A stretch of 64,000 nt of DNA. It comes from Stenocarpella maydis. Taxonomy: Eukaryota > Ascomycota > Sordariomycetes > Diaporthales > Diaporthaceae. Below the pieces are notes generated by a model. That model made no database searches. It was not told the DNA's origin and worked only from the letters and a program-made list of their open reading frames with translations. Below are positions 46,694-59,087 of the stretch, piece by piece. The stretch covers positions 62,001 through 126,000 of the forward strand of contig NQMI01000062.1 of assembly GCA_002270565.1 (NCBI GenBank), written 5' to 3'. Position numbers and translations under genes: made by a program. The first letter of the stretch is position 1. Each line of letters begins with the position of its first letter.

Positions 46694-47639
46694 CTTGATA
46701 GCAGTGGGAGAGGAACTGGGCTGGTCAATGCCTGTCAGTAACGGTTTTATAATTATGGCTTGATGCTTTGAAAGCGGCGAACAGGGATACAGAGGAATGA
46801 TGTCGCACTTGGTCCCGCCGACGCTTAATGAGGTTTGAACTTACCTTTGAAGATCTGGCGGATTTTCTGTCACTGGCAAGAGTGGCTGGCCGACTGGCGG
46901 GATATAAAAACGAGAGACACGCAACGGCAGAATTTGGGGAGTTAGAGTGTCAGTGGAAGACGTCTACGGGTGTGCGCGTGTGCCTGTGTGTGCGTTTGTG
47001 TGTGTGCGCGCGCCCGGGTGTGTCATAGAGGGAGAGAGACTGTGTGAAAGAAGGAAAGAGGTAGAATGTGTGAGGGAGTTGAGATTTAAAGCAAGATGTA
47101 GGGTCGTCGAAGGTAATAGAAGACATGGAGGGAGCAAGTGAGGGCAAGCTTAAGAGTGTATAGCCTAAACGTAAGGGGGAAAACTTAAGACCAGGTACGA
47201 AAAGTGTTGCGCACACAATTTGTGTAGTAGTCGCTTTCCTTGTCTGCATCTGTTCTTTCCAGTACTACCGCCCCATGAGACTCTACAGCATTGGTTCATA
47301 CGTATTTGGTCTCCTGAAGGGTGGATTACTAGTTCTTGATCTCACTATTATAAAACTATTGCCCTGGTAGATCTATGGCTTCTACGAAGTAAGCACCAAA
47401 CTCACTAACCTCTCGCCAAATTCTGTCCTCTCGCCTTTTTATGCCAAACTTCTCTTTCATCAACAAACGCACTGAGGTCTCAATGTTCTGCTCATTATTG
47501 ACGCATTAGGTTTGCACGCAGCGACGACAATACGAGCAGACAACACACCTTGTATGAGCCAGGCTCCTGATTGTGCTTCACAAAAGCTTGATTGGTATCC
47601 GAATCTCTTTTCATCCCTGGAATTTGACGCATATCTCGG
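46694..47639. other. Intergenic; TG-rich tract, no supported gene
   Basis: A TGTGTGCG-type low-complexity tract lies at about 46970-47022. Frames of 60-100 codons over it are compositional. A 38-bp patch at about 47241-47279 resembles 62590-62629. Confidence 0.4.
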
Positions 47640-48921
47640 TCAGACACAAGAAACATCAGGAGACGCATCTAGAATTGAGAGGTAGCAAGGCTCTCAGTCA
47701 GCCACCAAAGACATACCTTGATTTCTGTCAAAGTGAAATAATGGTGGTGTGACACTTAAACAGTTCATATAGAGCCAGCAGTTATTTGCTAGATCAGTGT
47801 CAAAATTACTGACGACTTTATTCACACCACCATGGTAACTACCGCACCCAGTTTGTTGTTAGCAGCTAGATTCCACCCCTCGCGTAACATTCAAATTTGA
47901 ACGCTTAAGAGCGCGACATACAGAACCTTTTGTGCCCCAGCATAGCTCACGGCGTATGCATAGGTGGCAAGTGGAAAATCGCTCGGGTGAATTACACGAG
48001 ACTGCTCTGGGAAGGTGTCCTTGATAGAATTGAACCCCGGGCTCAGATGTAGGGAAGGAACGGTTGGGTCCTGGAATATAATTTTTCGATCGTCGTCCTT
48101 GGGAAACCTGTCCACCAATCGCGGTATTAGATGTGACTACACAAATGATACAGGGTGAGCTCTGCCGCTCTGACTTAAAACTGACCTCTCCCCGATGTTG
48201 CCCAACCATAAAACACTGCAATCAAATTCAGTATGAAGCAAGTCAGATTTATGGTCGATTCAGGTGGGAATTTCCGCAACTCACTCCCAATTTTCTGTCA
48301 ATCTCGACTGATCTTGTTGGAATTGTTGCACAATTCGAGCCATCTGTTCTCTCACGTTGACATCCCAATCAATATCGTCTTCGAGCACCAACGCTGTTGC
48401 AATTCTCTCATCAATGATCCTAACAGCATTCAGTTAATCCCGCCAGACATGCAACAGAGCAAGTGGAGTGTAGCTTTGGCTTACCTTTTCATAACATTCA
48501 TATGTGCACGCCAGCTCCCAACGAAACCGGGCCCACCCATATCTGACTTCGGGATCTACATGATTGTGTCGCTGGATTAGTATCTCGTATACTTTTCCTG
48601 GGATAAGGGGCGCCAAATTCCAACAAATACCTTTGGAACCGTCTTCTCAAGAACGTCTTCTCCTTTAACACCTGCAGCAATGTCGATTTGCAGACCAGAA
48701 AGTACCGACATTAAAGTTAATGCATCTTGACGATCGGTTCGTTGAGGTAAACTTATAGCAAATATTTTCTGGAAGCCAAGGGTAGAATTAGTAGCTGCGA
48801 CGCTCTTTCTATCCCCGGTGTGATATTCGATGCCTCGTTGCGACCCAACACGCCCCCGGAAGGTAAGGACCAGGCACCACAGCGCGAACGCAACAAAAGT
48901 AATTTGAAGACGGAATCTCAT
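47640..48921 (-). CDS. Glycosyltransferase family 25-like protein, seven exons
   Basis: Likely a type II membrane glycosyltransferase related to LPS-type family 25 enzymes; donor and acceptor sugars are unknown. In-frame splicing is proposed as 48921-48631, 48555-48485, 48419-48285, 48215-48186, 48107-47922, 47808-47717 and 47668-47640. This gives 277 residues with GT-AG introns of 65-113 bp or less. The N-terminus (about 1-21) is a signal anchor. IFAISLPQRTDRQDAL (about 53-68) is the conserved first strand; GSWRAHMNVM follows, then LEDD at 133-136, the metal/catalytic acidic motif. VLWLGNIGE, FQDPTVPS, ATYAYAVSYAGAQK and LSVTPPLFHFDR complete the order known for fungal members. It is shorter than many relatives, particularly in the segment before LSVTPPLF, so the last two exon borders are less certain and a mild truncation is possible. 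Confidence 0.65.
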
Positions 48922-49520
48922 CGCGCATGTCGCCAGGCATGAGACCAATTGTTCGAAAACGGCGCTGGGTTTCTGCGTAATTGTGTGCGGCCAACCCGTG
49001 ACCTGCAGCCAATCCACACTGGTTCAACCAGGGCTTGAATTCTGGTGATTCAATGTGCTGAGCCTCGTTAGCAAGCAGCGACCGAATTTTGCCTCAATGG
49101 GTTGACCTGGGCTGGCACATGAACTCGCCATATTGAGACCAAGTGCAAGCTCCGACCTGGTATCCGACTCACGCTGTGCCTGCTAGATGTTATCAAGGGA
49201 CAAAGTGGTTGAAAATTGTGTTGTGGCGGAGAACTGGCCATGAAATTAGGGTAGATGCTTGATTATATCTAAATCAAACTAGGGTTTGACACAGCACCCA
49301 CTTCCTACATGCCAAGTTTTCAACACCCCCTTACAAGACCCCCTTTATTAAATATATATATTCTAGCCTTTATTTTAAATTTAATTATCTTATTTTTATT
49401 TAATTGTCTTATTTTTATTAAATTATAATCATTTACTATTAATTATATAAATGAATTAGTTAATAGTTATTTATTATTTAAAAAGCTTTAAAAACGTTAA
49501 TAACTAAAGTACTTATAGTA
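48922..49520. other. Upstream flank of the GT25-like gene
   Basis: GC-normal to about 49320, then abruptly AT-rich. No gene is recognised. The boundary marks the left edge of the large inverted-repeat block. Confidence 0.4.
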
Positions 49521-52500
49521 TAGGGTACTAGGAAGTAGCCTGGACCAGGAAGTAGCTAGTTTTCAGTAAATTCACCAACTTTAGGCTATCTTAGCACCTA
49601 CCTTGAGCTAGAGATATAATAAAAGTTAGCACTAATTAGTACTAACTATACTTATTTATTTATTTTTAATTAATTTTATAAACTTAAAAGGGATAGGGTG
49701 GGTATAATAAGGATGGAAATTATTAAGATATATGCAAAATAGGTCTTTTTTAATATTAGTTTTATCTTTAATTTTTATATTATTCTTATATTTCTTTACT
49801 TATTTACATCTTTAATATATTACCATTCTATGTTAATAATTTATATCTTATATTATAAGAGAGTAAATTACTCTTAATTATCAAAACGTTTTAGAAATTT
49901 TAAAAACATAATATGAAACCTATAAATATAATTGTAATAATTAATACATTTAATATATTTCAAATCATATTATAGTATATATGATATAATAATATAATTA
50001 TAAAGAACGATATATTAAAAAATAGAAACTTAATTCAGTTAAAAAAGTAAATATTTATTAAATATAGTATTAATTAAAATATTTAAGAGTTTTTAATAAC
50101 GTTAAGCACTACCAAGCAAGCTAATTTTCAACACTATTAGTATTAGAACCTTAATTATAGCACCACAATAAAAGTTTCAATTGAATTTAATAGGAATTAG
50201 AATCTCTAAATGATTCTATATCTTTCTTATATATTTACGCATTATACCTAGTTATATTATAATTGCTATAGCATTATTTACTCAATCTACTACAAACTAA
50301 ATCATTAGTACTATTACTTATTTTATTAGCTAGCTAATTCCCCTTTTCCTTTTCAGTAATTATTTTCTTAATACCTTATACATAAAGTACTCCTCTAGTT
50401 AATATATAGATTCTTTTAGCCGTTTAATACTTAAAAAGTACTATATTTGCTTTCTAAAGAGTATTAGCCTTTTAGGTTAATAGAGTAACTATATAAGCTA
50501 ATAATAATATTCCTTTTACTAACTAGTTAATAATATTTAAAATTAATATTAGAGAGCTTTCTTAAAAACAAGAAATATAATTCCTTATTAAAATTAATTA
50601 AGAATCCATCTTTATTAAGTTATATAGTATTTAAAAAACGTAAGGTATAAGTAGTATTAAGGAGCTTAGTTATCTTATTAGCATTTAAATTTTAATATCT
50701 AGCTTAAAAAGTATAGCTTCTTAATTAATTAGGATTAAGTCTATACTTTTAAAAGTCCCCTTAATAGTTTCTAGCCTAAAAACCCTTTTACATATAGTAT
50801 AAAAGGCAAGGAAGAAATTAATCTTATTAATACAGGTAATTTAAGACTTATTAAGTTAAGTAATCTTTATACTATAAGTCTTCTTTAGTGAGCTAAAATA
50901 TCTAATATTAAATAACTAAAGTGGATAAGATAAATAAAAAGGTATATAAAGAGTAATAATATTCTTTACCTTATAATATTATTTAAAATCTATAAAGTAA
51001 TAATTCTTATACTTAACAAAAAGTAATAATTAATAAATATCTTTTTCTATAATACAGTATATCTTTTAAAATATTAAATTTATTCTATAATAAATTCGTT
51101 AATTATTTATTTACCTAGGCTTATTTTAATGTTCTAATTATTTAAAAGGCTACTTATAGTATACTAACTTATAAGGTATACCTATACCTTTAAAATTAAA
51201 AATAGTAGTTTATACTACCTATTCTTACTAATTAACATAATGCCTATTACTTATTAATAATTCTGAGGCTATATTTATTTTACTTTCCCTTATTAATTTA
51301 ACCATATAATAATAATTCTAAGTCAACAAATACTTATTATAAAGCCTAATTTATTAAAGTTATAAATATTAAAATTAAAAATGCTATATTACTTATAATT
51401 ATTAAATATAAGATTAAACTATATATGTATTATATTAAGATCTTTATATAAGGCCCTCTTATAATTATATATATAATCGATATTAAATTTAAGATATATA
51501 TTTAACTAAATAAATCTCTTTATTTAATTAATCCTAATAATATTATTACCATAGTTATAAAATAGGAAATTTATTATATGTTTAATATCTTTAGGAATAA
51601 GTAAGTATCCTTATAAATACTAGTTAAATATATATTAAATAAGTACTTCTTTTTTGTTTTTATTAATTTTTTATAGTTTAAGTAGATATTATATTATATA
51701 ATTTAACTAGCTATTCTATAGGTAAGGATAGAGTATAAGATATTATATATCTTTAATACATATTAAATAGTTAGATTTGGGTTAGATTTAATAGCTTAAA
51801 TAGCTATTAGAATAATATCTTCTTATATTTTTTTATTCTAAGGTATGATGTAAAAATTTATAGTTGGAAGTTAAAGTAGGGAGGGTAGTAAAACAGTAGC
51901 TCGCTTAGTAGGGTAGCTCGCTTGCTAGTACTTAACGGTATAAGTTAAGAATATAAAAAATATAGCTAACCTTTTATTAGCATTATATAATAGTAAGTTA
52001 GTTAATAAGTATTAGACATAATACTTTATTATTAAGATATAATCAATGTTAAAAACTAAATTTAATTATGTATATAATTATTAAAGGGCTAACTATAAAA
52101 TCTTAAAAGTTGTTAAAGATTAATTTTTAATTATTCTATAAAATGACAACTAAATAAAGGATTTTAAAGTATATCTTTTATAACTTTAATAAGATTAGCA
52201 TTATAATAAGATAAATAACCTTAGTTATAATTATTATATACTTTAATATAAAAAGACTAAATTTATATAGCTTAAGAACTAATACTAAGTAATAGTTATT
52301 AAATATATTAATATAAAAGGATAATATATCGTATTATTTATTTTCATTTAAGATATTTACTACTTGTGTAATTAATTAATATCATTAAGCTTTTTATTAA
52401 GATAAATAATTGAGCTTACTTAAAGTAAATGAATAAATAAGAAAATTAATTTAAAATAAATCAAGTACTTTGCTAGATATATACATATATATATAAACTA

Positions 52501-55500
52501 AAGATAAATATTAAATATATATTTGAAACAAATGGAAAAGCTATAAAATAATGAAGCTTAAGTAGTATTAAAAAGATAATAATATTATTCTTATTAGATA
52601 TTATGATCTTTTTATTATTAAATTATATATATAATATTAAATTGATTCTCTTTATTTAACTATGAATTAATTATATTATTAAATTTAAGTTTCATATTAT
52701 ATTTGAGGTACTTTATAATAAACGTTTTATGGAAGAAATAGAAAAGCTAGATTCAAAAGAATTATTATTTCTCAATAAAACTTGAATTTTATTGTTTTAA
52801 GCTAGGTATCTATTTATAAACCTTAAATTAATTACCACTTATATTATCCTTAAAATAAAAATCATAAATACCATTAAATACCTATTAAGCGATTTACTAA
52901 TTAAATTTCATTTAAACTAAGATCTTTAACTATTAAGGTAGCTTCTTTATATTAATTCCGAAGGTAGTTTAAAGGTTTATGGGAAGTATGTAAATAATAA
53001 TATATTAAATTACTCTTTTAAGTAATTAGGTTTATATCCTTAAGAAGGCTAATACTAGGCTTATAAAGTACTAAAGAGGGAAAGAAAAGTTAACTTTAAC
53101 TTAAAAAATGCTTAATATTGAACCATTTCTAATAATAATTAATAAAAAATAAAAAGAGAAGTAATTAGCTAGTAAAATAACTAATAATAATCTTTATTCA
53201 ACTTATAATAGATTAAATAAATAATAATATAATGATTTTAATAAAACTAAATTTAATTAAAGAACTTGTAAGAAGAATATAAAAGAATTTAATAAGCTAG
53301 ATTCTAGATGAATCATTATAAACCTAGCTTAATTATTATTAATTAGTATATTATGGTTTACTAGTAAGTAAACTATATTAATAGTTGATTAATTTTATGA
53401 TATTTACTAACTTTTATTAACCCAAGTACTTACTTTAATTTAAGTAACTAATAAAAGTTTGTATTAATTAGTACTAATTAACGTACTCCACAAGTAACCC
53501 GGCCACACAAGTAACCCGGCTACCCTGTAACCACCCGTACAACAAAATATAAGATAATTTAACTATAACACCTTAAATCAATTAAAACTATTTAGAATCC
53601 TCTTCTTCAGAGGTAGATACAACTTTCTGATACATATAAGCATTATGGCCGGGCTTGCTGCAGATGCTGCATTATCACATATATATTATAGGCCTCCTTA
53701 TATAACCACTACTCTGATTTATTTCCCCTCTTAACTACTGTATTGCATTAATTTAAGCCTTTAAATCTTTTGCCTAATCAATAATAAGCGACCCTCCTTT
53801 CTATAGCTACTTTTTTTTATATAATAACGGCAGCTAAGGCAGTTATTCATATCTTAAAGTTCAGCAAGGTCTTAGCGCATAAGGGTCTGCTTATATACCA
53901 TCATTAAGATGCCTTTATTTAGCTGCTTAAGGCTTGCAATAATGGATAATAGTAAGCTATTCTAGTGTTATATAATGCGATTTTAAATATACTCTATTTA
54001 TAACTTAGCCTTAATCAGGTTATTTAGTATCTTTAGGATCCAGGGAGGTAATTATTTAGCAGAAACTGGAGGTATTAGCATATGAAACTTTATATCTAGC
54101 TATAAAATCATATAATCCAGGTCATATGGTACTAGGTCTATTGCTCAAAAGCCTGCCTGGATATTTAGTTGAGTTATTACAGCATTATATGCCTTATAAA
54201 AGGCTGGGAGGAAGTCCTCCTTTAAAATATAAGTTATATATGCCTGCATTAGACCTCCAATTTCTTTACTATACGCCCATTTTAGAGGTCCAAAGCACCT
54301 AACATTAAGAGGCTAGAGCTTATATAATAAATAAGCAGGCATATAGAGTATTATAATATTCTATTCCTTACATTATAGAGCTCGAAATCAACCGAATAGT
54401 AGCTCTTATAGCTATTAAGAATAAGAAGGCAGTAGGTACCCTTTGTATAATGCTTTATATGGAAATCAAAGTGTTTTACTTATTCTAAGCCTCTCCCATC
54501 TATTATCCAACCATTTTATAAAAGCATAATTTCCCAGTTATATGATAGAGGGCTATTTGCAGTCCAGGAGTTAAGATAGACCTTCTTAGCAAAGATAATA
54601 TAGGGCGGGATTAAATAGCTATATAATATAATGCCCTAGATTACTATAACCTATTCTTAGTTTCCTTATTGTATGGCTCTTAGCTTTCTATATTAATTAG
54701 AGGTTATAATGATGATTTCTACAGAGATTTTACCCATTATGAAGCCTATTTCATTAAAATTATAGATATCATTATTATGGATCCCATATTTCGCAATTAT
54801 ATTTTATATAAGTAAAAGCCACACGTAATATGCATCCGAATCCTTACAGAGGACTCTCTAATAGTTGATTCTTTAATTAAAACGCGTTCAGAGCTCGGGT
54901 TGTTATCATATGAAGTTTACAGCCCAGTTGGTTCCAACGCATGATGCGTTACATTCGCAAAGGAGTTAATCGGCCATTTCTTGAATACTACTAAGGCAAG
55001 GCGGAAATAATCGCGAATCTAAATCGATTATATATCATATGATACTCTCCTTTTCGTATAAGGTCAATTTTTAAGAAGGTAAACGGGTATTACGTTTACA
55101 CTAAGTGCTACATTATCGGTCTTGGAGTATCAAATGAGGGACTTTATAGATTCATGCAGCCTTTCATACGCTTAATTTTGGGTCTAATTAAAGCGCATTT
55201 AGCGCTAGAATAATATTGCTTTCAAATAATTATTATGGCATAGTTTGTAGCGGAGAAAATTAAGAAAGAAGATAGATCATACGGAAATGACGGAAAGTGG
55301 CCGGGTCACTTATATGGCCGGGTCACTTGTAGAATACATTATACTTAATTACTTATTTATTATTAAATATATTAATTTAAAGGGGTTACAGTATATATAG
55401 ATAGATTCATAAATATTAAGTTCTTAATAAAATAAATATTTTTAATATTAATTATATGCTTAACTTTATATTACTTTTATATCAATTTACGTTTTTGAAT

Positions 55501-57699
55501 ATTTAATATATTAGTATTTTATAATAATTATATATATCTTATATCTTACGGAAAAGAATACTTCTAGTAATTCAAGCTATTTAGAAATTTAAAAACTTAA
55601 TATAAAATCTATAATAATATATAATGCCATTTAGACGTTTAATACTTTATATATAATATTTTAATATAAGATAAATTCATAATCAAGTTATAAGAAATTA
55701 TATATTAATACTTATGAAATATATCTTTAATTAAAATATTTAAAGATTTCCCTTATATCCTTTTAATATATAGAATATAGCTAAGTTCCTATTAGTATTA
55801 TATAATATTAAGCTTAATGCTTTATAGATATATAATTTAATTTAAGCTTCTTTTTTAATATAATACCTAAATATAGAAGTATTAATAAAAGCATTTATAA
55901 CTTTAATAAAACTAGCTTAATAATAAGTATAATTACTCCATTAATATATATTAATAAGCGTAAAAAGGTTAAGTTTATTCAGCGTAATAATTAAGAATAG
56001 GTAATAGCTATTAAAGATATTAATATAATAGGCTAATATATTTTATTATTTATTATTAGTTAAGCTACTTATTACCTTTTAAGCTAAATTATAAATTTGA
56101 ACTTCCTAGCTTTTACGTAATCTGTCTTACTTTAAATAGATAAATAAATACTAAGGCTAGCCTAAAATATATATAGTATTTTAATAAATATATAAAAATT
56201 AAGAAAAATATAAATTATTAAATAGTAATTATAAATAGTTATAAGACCCATATATTGGTCAACCTTAATTAATATTATAAAACCTAAAATTATTACTATT
56301 TATATATTACTTTATTCTTCTTATTTAGTCTAATTATTAAATATTATACTATATTTACCTCTTATGTAAATATATAATACGGAAATTAGTAATTTTATTT
56401 AAGCTTTTATTAACTTTATTACTAAGTTTGAGTTCTTTATTATATTGAGAGTCGCTTATAATAACACCTTTATAAAAAATAATATTAAAGCTATATTTAA
56501 AGGAGCTAAAATTCCACCTTAGGATTTAGATTTTATTATTTTTAAGTTTAGTATTTACTTAAGAACTTTAGTATTATTTATCCTTACGTCTCTGTAATAA
56601 TAGAAATCTTAAATACCATTTAATACTTCATAAACTATTAAGTATTTAAGTTTTATTAAAGCTAGGATCTTTATATACTAAAGTAGCTCTCCTGTATTAA
56701 TGATAATAAATATTAATTAAGTAATAAAGGATATATAAGTAAAAGTAAATAAGGTTATACTTTTCAAGATTTAGATCTATATTTTCTAAAAGGCTAATAG
56801 ATTATTTATTAAAGACTAAAAGGTTAATGGACTTAAATATAACCTAAAGAGATATTTAGCATTAAAGAATCTTAGGTAATAATTAAAGAAAGAAAAACGG
56901 AGAAGTAGCTAGCTAGTATATTTAGTAATAATATTAAAGACATAATTGATAATAAATTAAGTAAGTAATACTATAGTAACTATAGTACGGCTAGGTATAA
57001 TATAAGAATATATAAGAAATGGAAGAAGGGTTTAATAAATTAAATTCTAACTATATTATAGTAAATCTAGCCTAATTAGTACTAATTAGTATAAATATAT
57101 ATATATTAGTAGTTTATAGTAAACTAAGTTTTCAAGAGTAAAATTAGTATTAATTAATGTAAAGTGTGATTTTCCTATTAAAAGTTAGTCTATTTACATT
57201 AATAATTTAGCCCTATTAATACCTCTAAATTCGTAAAAGCAATTAGAATTAAGCAATTAAATATAATTAATACTAATTAGTGCTAACAATTATTAGTTAT
57301 TTAGTCCTAGGTTAGTGCTAGGGTTAATAAAAGTTAGTAAATATTTCAAAATTAATCTACTTACTAATATAGTCTACTTACTGGTAAACTATGTTAAATA
57401 TAGTTATATATATTGATAGTTTATAATAAACTAAGATTTTCAGAACTAAGTTAGTATAATTTAATATAAAGTATATTTTCCCTATAAAAAGTTACCCTTT
57501 TTAAACTAATACTATACTTACTCTAATTACTTTGAATTTACAAAATTAATTAAATATAAGTAAATAAGTATTAGTTAGTAGTAATTAATGCTAACTTTTA
57601 TTACTTACTTAGCCCTAGGTAGGTACTATGGTAGCCTAAAGTTAATAAATTTACTAAAAACTAGCTACTTTCTAGTCCTAGCTACTTTCTAATACCCTA
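49521..57699. mobile_element. Putative large (~8.2 kb) terminal-inverted-repeat element, RIP-dead, with a nested transposon
   Basis: The left end (TAGGGTACTAGGAAGTAGCC onward) and the reverse complement of the right end (TAGGGTATTAGAAAGTAGCT onward) correspond for roughly 180-200 bp. They share a repeated GAAGTAGCTAG unit, TTTAGTAAATT..ACC/AACTTTAGGCTA and the AAAGTTAGCA.TAATTA.TACTAACTA stretch. A TA lies outside each end. The interior is extremely AT-rich with no readable reading frame. A pogo-type element is nested at 53486-55334, leaving about 6.3 kb of original sequence. End-like copies also occur at 29331-29760 and 45710-45960 and again inside at 57200-57500. The superfamily is unknown, and two independent copies in inverted orientation remain an alternative. 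Confidence 0.5.
53486..55334 (-). mobile_element. Pogo-type transposon with duplicated-unit TIRs and C-terminal zinc knuckle
   Basis: A 1849-bp element flanked by TA (53484-53485 and 55335-55336). Each TIR holds two copies of an ACAAGTAACCCGGCC-type unit; the right end has the same in inverse with one base changed (GTGACCCGGCC). On the minus strand a zinc knuckle near 53605-53665 reads CSICSKPGHNAYMY, followed by an acidic tail. Near 54720-54780 the motif for IYNFNEIGFIMG is readable, where pogo/Fot relatives have the catalytic Asp and DETGF. Many stops interrupt the frame. It lies within the larger inverted-repeat element. Confidence 0.75.
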
Positions 57700-59087
57700 T
57701 ATTACTATTATTATAATTAAATATAAAAATTAATTTCTTATAGTTACTTTAAAATATTAAAACTAGAGAAGAGAAAAAACTTAAAGAAGAAAATAGTTAT
57801 CTTGGAGTTTAATAAATCTTTATTTAATAATATAACTATTATTAAAAAGGTTTATTAAAAACTTCATTATAAAAAGGCTTTGATAATATTTAATAATAAT
57901 AAGTTTAGAAATGATAATAAATTCAAAAATAAATTCAATTATAGGATAATTATTAAATAGTAAGGACTTATTGTTTAATTATAAATGGCTTTATTTATTA
58001 TTTAAATTTTAAATATTCAAGTTACGGGGTGCCTTTAAAAGATATCTGAATCAAGGGTGTGTTTAAAGGGGGTGGTGCATAAAGCCCTAATTTGACTTAC
58101 CTTACTGGCCGCAGTCATTCAGGTGTCTGCGAGTGCATAGGATGTATTCGGATCATGCCTGGGCCCTCATTCCGCAGTGTATTCCTCAGATGAGCGGGTG
58201 CGGCATTGGCATTCAGCACAGTGCTTTTATAACACATGTCAAGTGAACCAGGTTGGCGATTCAGCAACCTTAGCCAAGCAATACGTCTCACTGGATCTCA
58301 CCAACATGGAACGCAATCTGAAACAGAATTGCATTTGCCACTTCGAGTGCGACTGGAATATTTAAGTTAATGAACGTTTCAATAATCAGCCCCTGAGACG
58401 AACCTTAGACCCCACTTACACGAGACTGGAACACATTGATTGGAATCCAGTCCACGAGTAGTCTAAGCGTCGCCCGCGAAAGGGGAATCTGGGTCTCCTT
58501 AATGATGTACGCTTGAAGTCAACGCCACCCTCATGGCAATGCTTTTATACCGCAAGACGTTATATGTCTCACGTATTAGTTATATGTCAGAGAAACACAC
58601 TGAATATTTCTGGAATATAATCAAAAACCGAACATCGATTTCATATTTGGGGTATTAAAAGATAGACTTTGTGGATACTTTAATTGTCAAGCATCCCCTA
58701 ATTGCCAAGTGTCACCTGAATCATTTGATTTCACCTTTTAGCAGCCAGCCTCTTACCATATCTAGAGTTTATTCTCCTCAGGCTTGGCTTAAGGCAGAGA
58801 TGACTTCATAGACTGCGTGCGCAGGTGGTTGGGTTAATCAAGGGTCTGCTTCGTTTCACCTTTGTAAACCAAGAAAGTGTGTGCCCCAAAACACAACTAT
58901 TTTACCGCACCTCCAGGCGCGCAATTGTTTAGGTAGTCATATATGCTACACCACGACTACTCTTCGGCGGTCAACATCTGATTTCCCTATATAACTAACT
59001 TCTCACTGCCGCCTGGAGCGATCTGATTTGGCAACTTGCGGACATATTTACTGAAGATTTATTTTCTAGGTCACCAAAGGAGGCAAA
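57700..59087. other. Intergenic, AT-rich then GC-normal; one weak ORF
   Basis: AT-rich to about 58015, then normal composition. A 62-codon plus frame at 58177-58365 has several Cys and His residues but no recognised domain; it could be a gene remnant. The final part is the promoter and leader of the glycosyltransferase gene. Confidence 0.4.

Noticed and set aside
46437..46763. Plus-strand frame with a long Ser-Leu run
   Set aside because: The run is a translated (CT)n microsatellite; better protein-like segments lie on the other strand.
49521..57699. A Starship-type giant mobile element
   Set aside because: No tyrosine-recombinase captain-like frame or cargo is visible, and the size and long TIRs do not fit.
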